NCBI GenBank assembly: GCA_903938955.1
Contig: CAJAFJ010000035.1
Span: 1-10,081 of the forward strand
Source of the DNA: an uncultured beta proteobacterium
Lineage (GTDB): Bacteria; Pseudomonadota; Gammaproteobacteria; Burkholderiales; Burkholderiaceae
Length of the DNA stretch: 10,081 nt
Reading direction: 5' to 3'
Both the position numbers and the translations under genes were made by a program. This document shows, piece by piece, positions 5,600 to 10,081 of the stretch. Position 1 is the stretch's first letter; each line of letters starts with the position of its first letter. The notes beneath the pieces were generated by a model. The model saw only the letters and a program-made list of their open reading frames with translations, had not been told where the DNA came from and made no database searches.

Positions 5600-6712
5600 A
5601 TGGACGCGTTTGAATGGAATCCCTGCTTTGTGACCGGGCTGCACGAGGTGGATGAGCAGCACCACCGCCTGGTGGATGTCATCAACCGGTTTGGCGAGCT
5701 GGTCATGCGGGAGTCGGGGGCCTCCAGCGTAGAGCTGGAAACCGTGTTTGGTGAGCTGGCCGACTACACGCAGTACCACTTTACCGAAGAGGAAGCCATG
5801 ATGGCGATCATGGGTCTGGACGCTCGTTATCGCAAACAACATCAGCAGAGTCACGCAAAATTCCTGGAAGAAGTGCGCCAACTGCACGACAGCATTTCTG
5901 GTAACAACCACGAAGCGGCCAAGTCCCTGTTGCAGTTTTTGACGCACTGGCTGGCGTACCACATTCTGGGCACCGACCAGTTCATGGCGCGGCAGATTGC
6001 CCTGATCCAGTCGGGCGCCAGTCCCGAGGAGGCGTATCTGGCGGAGACTGAAACCAAAGACCCGGCCACCGATACCTTGCTGAAGTCACTGAACGGTTTG
6101 TTTGAACAGGTATCAGAACGCAATCATGCGTTGACGCAGCTGAACAAGACGCTGGAAGGGCGTGTGGCTGAGCGCACCCAGGCCTTGCTTGATGCCAACC
6201 AGCAGCTTGAAGACCTGGCCAACACCGATGCGCTCACCCGACTGCCCAATCGGCGCTTCGCGCTGCGCAGTTTTGCCCGTGAGTGGGCGGCGTCGGTGCG
6301 CGATGGCACGCCGCTGGCCTGCCTGATGATTGATGCCGATGGATTCAAGGTGATCAACGACACCCACGGCCACGACGCCGGCGACACTGTGTTGCGCGCC
6401 TTGTCGGCGCAACTTCAGCACGCGGTGCGCACCGACGACATTGTTTGTCGGCTGGGTGGCGACGAGTTTTTGATCATCTGCGCCAACACGCCCTTAAAGG
6501 GCGCCTTGCGGTTGGCCGAGACCATTCGGAGCGAAGTCGCTGCCCTGCGGGTGCCTGCGGGTGTAGGCGAGTGGCGCGGCAGCATCAGCCTTGGCGTGGC
6601 GGCGCGCACCGACGCCATGCAAGGCCTGGAAGACCTGATGAAAGAGGCTGACCAAGGGCTGTATGCCGCCAAACGCAATGGGCGTAACTGCGTGGCGACC
6701 GCCAGCGATTGA
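5600..6712 (+). CDS. Hemerythrin-GGDEF diguanylate cyclase
   Basis: A 370-residue soluble enzyme predicted to make cyclic di-GMP from two GTP, with an oxygen-binding di-iron sensor at its N-terminus. Residues about 5-135 are a bacteriohemerythrin domain with all seven expected iron ligands: H21 (DEQH), H60 and E64 (YHFTEEE), H81 and H85 (HQQSH), H121 and D126 (HILGTD). Residues about 155-207 form a coiled-coil linker (NKTLEGRVAERTQALLDANQ, 182-201). The GGDEF domain follows: DALTRLPNRR (210-219), IDADGFKVINDTHGHDAGD (244-262) and GGDEF at 286-290. RTDD at 277-280, five residues before GGDEF, is an intact RxxD inhibitory site. I chose ATG 5600 because the hemerythrin domain begins there; the 23 upstream codons to 5531 overlap the divergent gene. 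Oxygen-tuned c-di-GMP synthesis is inferred from the fusion. Confidence 0.93.
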   Translation: MDAFEWNPCFVTGLHEVDEQHHRLVDVINRFGELVMRESGASSVELETVFGELADYTQYHFTEEEAMMAIMGLDARYRKQHQQSHAKFLEEVRQLHDSISGNNHEAAKSLLQFLTHWLAYHILGTDQFMARQIALIQSGASPEEAYLAETETKDPATDTLLKSLNGLFEQVSERNHALTQLNKTLEGRVAERTQALLDANQQLEDLANTDALTRLPNRRFALRSFAREWAASVRDGTPLACLMIDADGFKVINDTHGHDAGDTVLRALSAQLQHAVRTDDIVCRLGGDEFLIICANTPLKGALRLAETIRSEVAALRVPAGVGEWRGSISLGVAARTDAMQGLEDLMKEADQGLYAAKRNGRNCVATASD

Positions 6713-6724
6713 CGACCTGCGCTT

Positions 6725-7204
6725 CTAAGGCTTGGGCGCCCCGGCGCCAAACCCGTTTTGCCGCCAGGCTTCAAACACCGTCACCGCCACGGCGTTGGAT
6801 AAATTCAGGCTGCGCTGGCCTGCCAGCATGGGCAGTTTCAGCCCTTGCGAGGGCGCAAACGAGGCCCGCACTTCGTCTGAAATGCCCTTGGTCTCGGAGC
6901 CAAATACCAGCCAGTCGCCGGGTTGGAAGCTCACTTCGTATGGGTTGCGTGTGCCCCGTGTGGTCAGGGCAAACATGCGCTCCGGTAAGGGTTGTTCCGC
7001 CGCCAGAAACGCCTGCCAGCTGGCATGGCGCTTGAGGGTGGCGTACTCGTGGTAATCCAGCCCGGCGCGGCGCATGTGCTTGTCTTCCATCGTGAAACCG
7101 AGCGGCTCCACCAGGTGCAGGGTGCAGCCGGTGTTGGCGCTCAGGCGGATGATGTTGCCCGTGTTGGGCGGGATTTCGGGTTCGACCAGGACGATATGAA
7201 ACAT
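6725..7204 (-). CDS. trmL: tRNA (cytidine(34)-2'-O)-methyltransferase TrmL
   Basis: A 159-residue SPOUT-class methyltransferase, matching TrmL in length (about 157) and sequence. TrmL methylates the 2'-hydroxyl of the wobble nucleotide in certain leucine tRNAs, using SAM bound in a trefoil knot. The N-terminus MFHIVLVEPEIPPNTGNIIR is diagnostic. The knot motifs follow: LVFGSETKGIS (about 98-108) and LPMLAGQRSLNLSNAVAVTV (about 123-142). The ATG at 7204 was chosen because it gives the family N-terminus; the open frame extends upstream only through a GC-rich repeat. The gene is convergent with the diguanylate cyclase gene (stops 12 bases apart) and lies downstream of comF on the same strand, with a 110-base gap filled largely by that repeat. 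Confidence 0.95.
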   Translation of the reverse strand: MFHIVLVEPEIPPNTGNIIRLSANTGCTLHLVEPLGFTMEDKHMRRAGLDYHEYATLKRHASWQAFLAAEQPLPERMFALTTRGTRNPYEVSFQPGDWLVFGSETKGISDEVRASFAPSQGLKLPMLAGQRSLNLSNAVAVTVFEAWRQNGFGAGAPKP

Positions 7205-7240
7205 AGGCCCGTATTGTCCACGGCTTGGCTGCCGCAGCGC

Positions 7241-7310
7241 CGGGCCGCCCCAAGCAAGGCATGGCCCCCTCGGGGGGCAGCGCAGCACACGCAGTGGCAA
7301 GCGTGGGGGC
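7241..7310 (-). repeat. GC-rich Comamonadaceae-type intergenic dispersed repeat
   Basis: On the minus strand it begins GCCCCCACGCTTGCCACTGC and ends near CTTGGGGCGGCCCG, with a strong hairpin where GCCCCC (7264-7269) pairs with GGGGGC (7273-7278) around a TCG loop. I know near-identical elements from many intergenic regions of Acidovorax, Polaromonas and Rhodoferax. It lies between comF (stop at 7315-7317) and trmL (start 7204) and may weaken or end read-through between them. Repeat identity is from memory; the hairpin is direct. Confidence 0.7.
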
Positions 7311-7314
7311 GATG

Positions 7315-8010
7315 TCACTCGGTTCGGGCAATCACCAGCCCGGTGATGTGCGCGGCGCCTGCCGCCCGCAACACCCGGGCTGCCGCAAAGAGCGAGGCGC
7401 CGGTGGTCATCACATCATCCACCAGCACCAGTCGTTTGTTCTTGATCCGTGCCCGCAGCAAGGGCTCGACGGCAAATGCATCTTTCACGCTGTCCTGCCG
7501 CTCGCTGCGCTTGAGCGAGAGTTGCGGCGGTGTGTTCTTGATGCGCAGCAGCAGGCGGTGGTCGGTTTTGTCCGGTGCCAACGAGCGGGCCAGCGTCAGC
7601 GCCTGGTTAAAGCCGCGCGACTTCAGGCGCTCGGGCGCCAGCGGCATCGGCAACACGAGGTCGGCGGCGTCCAGGGCCGGTTCCACCCACGGCGTGCTGC
7701 GCATCAGCAAGGCCAAAGTACTGGCGCGCCCGGGATGGTTGTGAAATTTGTAGCCCACGATCAGGTCCGACCACGGAAACGCGTAGGCCACCGCCGCCAG
7801 ACAGGCATCCAGCGGGGGCGGCTGCTTGACGCACGCGCCGCACTGGCGCACGGCCTCTGGCACCGGCAAGGCACAGGTCTGGCAGCGCGCGTGCGGCTGG
7901 GCGAAGCGGCCCACGCAGGCTTCGCATACCGGCTGCGCGGGCCAGGCGTGGCACACCAGGCACTGGCTGGGCAGCGCGTCAAACGCCCTTTGAATCAGTT
8001 GGATGAACAT
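7315..8010 (-). CDS. comF: ComF-family phosphoribosyltransferase-like protein
   Basis: A 231-residue protein of the ComF/GntX family, linked to DNA uptake in competent bacteria and fitting the E. coli GntX length (227). The N-terminus carries a double zinc finger: C17-x2-C20, C29-x2-C32, C43-x2-C46 and C57-x2-C60. The family signatures LPMPLAPERLKSRGFNQA (120-137) and the PRPP-binding loop LVLVDDVMTTGAS (194-206) follow. ComF is thought to act inside the cell in single-strand DNA import; the exact reaction is not settled. I chose ATG 8010 (MFIQLIQRAF); an in-frame ATG at 8052 would add 14 residues and overlap the divergent gene. It is divergent from the BioC-like gene with only 40 bases between starts. 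Downstream is trmL. Confidence 0.93.
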   Translation of the reverse strand: MFIQLIQRAFDALPSQCLVCHAWPAQPVCEACVGRFAQPHARCQTCALPVPEAVRQCGACVKQPPPLDACLAAVAYAFPWSDLIVGYKFHNHPGRASTLALLMRSTPWVEPALDAADLVLPMPLAPERLKSRGFNQALTLARSLAPDKTDHRLLLRIKNTPPQLSLKRSERQDSVKDAFAVEPLLRARIKNKRLVLVDDVMTTGASLFAAARVLRAAGAAHITGLVIARTE

Positions 8011-8050
8011 CGAGTCAATATACTCTCGCGACTTCACCACGGCGCACACC

Positions 8051-8968
8051 ATGACCACCCAGCTTCCCCCCACGATTGACCCCCAGGCTGCCCGCCGCTG
8101 GCAGCACATGCCTGCCAGCGCCTCCCCCTGGCTGCACGAAGAGGTGGCCCGGCGCATGGAAGAGCGGCTGGAGTGGATCAATCTCAAACCCCAAAGCTGG
8201 GCTCATTGGGCGCCGGTGCAGGGTGGCTTGCAGGCGCATGCTCTGCTGGCGAAGCGGTATCCCGATGCAGCCTGTTTTATGGCTGAAGCGCAAGTGGAGC
8301 GTGCGCAGTATGCTTCTAAATCAATAGCGAAACCCTGGTGGCAACTCGCCCGCTGGACCGGCAGTGCGCCGCGCTTCGAGTTGCCGGGCGAGGGCGCGGT
8401 GAACATGCTGTGGGCCAATATGGCGCTGCACATGGCGCCCGATCCGCAGGCCTTGATCGGGCAGTGGCATCGTGCCTTGGCGGTGGATGGGTTTGTGATG
8501 TTTTCGTGCCTGGGGCCGGACACCTTGCAGGAGTTGCGCGGCCTGTACCAGGCCATGGGCTGGCCCGCACCCGCCCATGAGTTCACCGACATGCACGACT
8601 GGGGCGACATGCTGGCGGGTGCCGGTTTTGCCGAGCCGGTGATGGACATGGAGCGCATCACCCTGACGTTTTCCTCGCCCGCCCATTTGCTGGCCGAGTT
8701 GCGCGGTCTGGGACGCAATCTGCACCCGCAGCGTTTTGCGGGCCTGCGCGGACGCCATTGGCACGCCGAGCTGCAGGCGCAAATCAACCAGCGCCTGCCT
8801 GATCCGGCGCAGCCCGGACGCCTGCGCCTGGGCTTTGAAATTATTTACGGCCACGCCTTCAAGCCCGCGCCGCGCATGGCGGTGCGCGCGCAAACCAGCG
8901 TGTCCTTGGACGACTTTCGCAGCGCCTTGCGCAGCAATGCCGCGCCCGGAGTGAAAGACCGCACTTGA
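8051..8968 (+). CDS. BioC-like methyltransferase-domain protein
   Basis: A 305-residue protein resembling malonyl-ACP O-methyltransferase BioC, which begins the pimelate part of biotin synthesis. The opening PQAARRWQHMPASASPWLHE EVARRM pattern is typical of betaproteobacterial members. NMLWANMALHMAPDPQAL (118-135) and FVMFSCLGPDTLQELR (148-163) match BioC motifs, and FGFEIIYGHAFKP-like sequence closes the domain (about 261-272). The usual glycine-rich SAM motif I is not recognisable: the corresponding segment reads WAPVQGGLQAH (53-63). Activity as a methyltransferase is therefore uncertain. ATG 8051 is chosen for its family-like N-terminus; an in-frame ATG at 8003 would add 16 residues and overlap comF. 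No clear ribosome binding site precedes either. No bio genes are nearby. Residues about 87-94 (YASKSIAK) come from a repeat-like, AT-rich stretch. Confidence 0.8.
   Translation: MTTQLPPTIDPQAARRWQHMPASASPWLHEEVARRMEERLEWINLKPQSWAHWAPVQGGLQAHALLAKRYPDAACFMAEAQVERAQYASKSIAKPWWQLARWTGSAPRFELPGEGAVNMLWANMALHMAPDPQALIGQWHRALAVDGFVMFSCLGPDTLQELRGLYQAMGWPAPAHEFTDMHDWGDMLAGAGFAEPVMDMERITLTFSSPAHLLAELRGLGRNLHPQRFAGLRGRHWHAELQAQINQRLPDPAQPGRLRLGFEIIYGHAFKPAPRMAVRAQTSVSLDDFRSALRSNAAPGVKDRT
8311..8328 (+). repeat. Repeat-like segment inside the BioC-like gene
   Basis: TGCTTCTAAATCAATAGC resembles the first part of the Comamonadaceae dispersed repeat whose longer copy lies at 3337-3405 (consensus TGCTACTAAATTAATAGC). 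It is an AT-rich patch within a GC-rich gene and stays in frame, encoding part of YASKSIAK. Short match, so tentative. Confidence 0.45.
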
Positions 8969-9027
8969 TGCTGGCGACCGTGCTATTTCACCTCAGGGCG
9001 CAGGGGAATGGCTCAGATACCTTGGGC

Positions 9028-9033
9028 TACAAT
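9028..9033 (+). promoter_or_regulatory. Possible -10 box upstream of the DUF2244-coxB genes
   Basis: TACAAT (5 of 6 to TATAAT) lies 73 bases before the GTG start at 9106. I see no good -35 at 16-18 bases upstream, so the call is weak. The remainder of the 137-base gap (8969-9105) shows nothing else I can support. Confidence 0.3.
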
Positions 9034-9105
9034 CGCGGGCACTCGTTGGATCGGTTCCCCCTCGCAATCGGGTCGCACCGACCCTATTAACCATCGGCAA
9101 ATTGC

Positions 9106-9582
9106 GTGAATTCCCGTAAATATCGATTTGGGACGGTTCAGGGCCAACGGGTGGAATGGTTGTTGCGGCAAAACTGCGCAATGAGCCCGGCCCAGGTTGG
9201 AATTTTTTACTTGTCCCTTAGCGCAATATCCTTGTGCATTGGCTTGTTTTTCTGGGTGATGGGCGCGACGCTGGTTTTGCTGTTTTCCGCGTTGGAAATG
9301 CTGGTGCTGGGAATTTGCTTCTTGTGTTTCGCAAGGCGCAGCCTGGACCGTGAGCGCATTTGCATCGACGGCGGTCAGGTAACGGTGGAATGCGAACTGG
9401 GCGGCGTGCTGCAACAAGTCGCATTTCAGCGGGAGTGGCTTAGGGTTGACGGGCCGCACCAGGCGCAGCCACTCATTGAGTTGCGCGGGCAGGGGCAGGT
9501 CATTGCGGTAGGGCGCTTTGTGCGACCGGAATGGCGATCAACACTGGCGGCAGAGATTAAGCGTGCCGCACGCACCCTTTGA
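9106..9582 (+). CDS. DUF2244 family membrane protein next to coxB
   Basis: A 158-residue protein of the DUF2244 family, small membrane proteins often encoded beside cytochrome oxidase genes in alpha- and betaproteobacteria; function unknown. Two hydrophobic segments (about 32-51 and 53-75) form a hairpin in the membrane. The segment NCAMSPAQVGIFYLSLSAIS (23-42) is family-typical. A cytoplasmic-type C-terminal domain follows with RERICIDGGQVTVE (about 82-95) and VGRFVRPEWRSTLAAEIKRA (about 135-154). The start is GTG 9106. There is no clear ribosome binding site, and the next ATG (9181) would cut into the conserved part. The gene lies 64 bases before coxB on the same strand, so a role in oxidase assembly or respiration is a reasonable inference, not proof. 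Confidence 0.85.
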   Translation: MNSRKYRFGTVQGQRVEWLLRQNCAMSPAQVGIFYLSLSAISLCIGLFFWVMGATLVLLFSALEMLVLGICFLCFARRSLDRERICIDGGQVTVECELGGVLQQVAFQREWLRVDGPHQAQPLIELRGQGQVIAVGRFVRPEWRSTLAAEIKRAARTL

Positions 9583-9646
9583 GGTGCGGCGGAAAACGGC
9601 TTTTGTTACTGGGTTTGCATACTTTGAGGCATTGAAAGTGAATACG

Positions 9647-10081
9647 ATGAAGAGCATTTGGAAAAATCTGGCTTCAATGTTGGCCACCGCCATTCTGTGG
9701 TTTGCCAGCGCCGGTATTAATTTGGCGCATGCCGTCAATGATTTGGCCGGCGGCCCCGCCGTCAACCAGCTGAATTTGTACCCCCCAGTCACCTCGGTGG
9801 CACGCGACCAACAATGGCTGCACTGGTTCATGCTGATCTTGTGCGCAGTGATTTTTGTCGCCGTGTTCGCTGTTATGTTTTATTCCATCTGGAAGCACCG
9901 CAAGTCGGTGGGCCACAAGGCTGCCACCTTCCACGAATCGGTCACGGTCGAGATCATTTGGACCGTGGTTCCTTTCATCATCGTGATTCTGATGGCGTTG
10001 CCCGCCACCAAAGCAGTGGTGGCCATGAAGGACACGACCAACGCCGACCTGACCGTCAAGGTCACCGGCATGCAGTGGAAG
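9647..10081 (+). CDS. coxB: Cytochrome c oxidase subunit II, 3' partial
   Basis: The first 145 codons of subunit II of an aa3-type cytochrome c oxidase, which accepts electrons from cytochrome c. The N-terminus is a signal peptide with likely cleavage after AHA (residue 29). NQLNLYPPVT (40-49) and then the first transmembrane helix (WFMLILCAVIFVAVFAVMFY, 60-79) follow. HESVTVEIIWTVVPFIIVIL (96-115) is the second helix start and is diagnostic, and VKVTGMQWK (137-145) is where the window ends. The copper-A domain lies beyond the edge. I use ATG 9647; an in-frame GTG at 9638 is 8 bases after GAGG (9626-9629) and could be the true start, adding three residues. It follows the DUF2244 gene, with which it may be co-transcribed. 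Confidence 0.95.
   Translation, partial: MKSIWKNLASMLATAILWFASAGINLAHAVNDLAGGPAVNQLNLYPPVTSVARDQQWLHWFMLILCAVIFVAVFAVMFYSIWKHRKSVGHKAATFHESVTVEIIWTVVPFIIVILMALPATKAVVAMKDTTNADLTVKVTGMQWK

Noticed and set aside
6732..6750. TTGGGCGCCCCGGCGCCAA as a terminator between the convergent cyclase and trmL genes.
   Set aside because: The only full pairing leaves a two-base loop, there is no T-run, and it codes for the trmL C-terminus.
7999..8024. TTGGAT...TATACT as a promoter for the BioC-like gene.
   Set aside because: The spacer is only 14 bases; other -35 choices are 23 bases away. A promoter must lie here, but I cannot place it.
9583..9646. Hairpin or promoter in the DUF2244-coxB gap (GGCGGAAAACGGCTTTTG).
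   Set aside because: The arms do not pair and no properly spaced -35/-10 pair is visible.
1..10081. CRISPR array, tRNA, rRNA or insertion sequence.
   Set aside because: No regularly spaced repeats beyond the two copies at 2822-2865, no tRNA-like cloverleaf noticed, and no transposase or IS ends seen.

Overview
The window looks like a chromosomal segment of a betaproteobacterium, most likely of the family Comamonadaceae (Rhodoferax/Polaromonas/Acidovorax-like). This rests on high GC coding sequence, a core gene neighbourhood (DUF2244 gene followed by cytochrome c oxidase subunit II; comF; trmL; a BioC-like methyltransferase typical of this group), and three kinds of short dispersed repeat that I know from these genomes. 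Species assignment is inference.

The left part (1 to about 4700) is accessory. It holds a HigB-type toxin (5' end cut by the window edge) with its HigA antitoxin. These converge on a type III-like (beta-class) DNA adenine methyltransferase gene on the minus strand, with no restriction subunit in view. Divergent from the methyltransferase is a small helix-turn-helix regulator, and the gap between them carries two near-identical 20-base direct repeats 24 bases apart, a plausible operator pair. Next comes a two-gene, translationally coupled unit: an unrecognised 257-residue protein followed by a PIN-domain (VapC-like) nuclease. It appears to have its own promoter close to the ATG, so the mRNA may be leaderless. 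This pair is the best candidate in the window for a little-described system.

The right part (about 4770 to the end) reads as core genome. It contains a zinc-ribbon membrane protein with a HEAGH metalloprotease motif (minus), a divergent hemerythrin-GGDEF diguanylate cyclase (plus), trmL and comF (both minus, separated by a GC-rich dispersed repeat), a BioC-like methyltransferase with a degenerate SAM-binding motif (plus, divergent from comF), a DUF2244 membrane protein (plus), and the first 145 codons of coxB (plus, running off the edge).

Functional links: HigBA and the PIN unit are toxin-type modules, and the methyltransferase with its neighbouring regulator resembles a modification/controller arrangement, so the left half is compatible with a small defence or stabilisation island. 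The right half combines oxygen-linked c-di-GMP signalling, tRNA modification and terminal oxidase genes in ordinary housekeeping order. Short dispersed repeats lie in two intergenic gaps and within two coding genes. The target-recognition part of the methyltransferase is clearly AT-richer than its flanks, as expected if this domain was exchanged.
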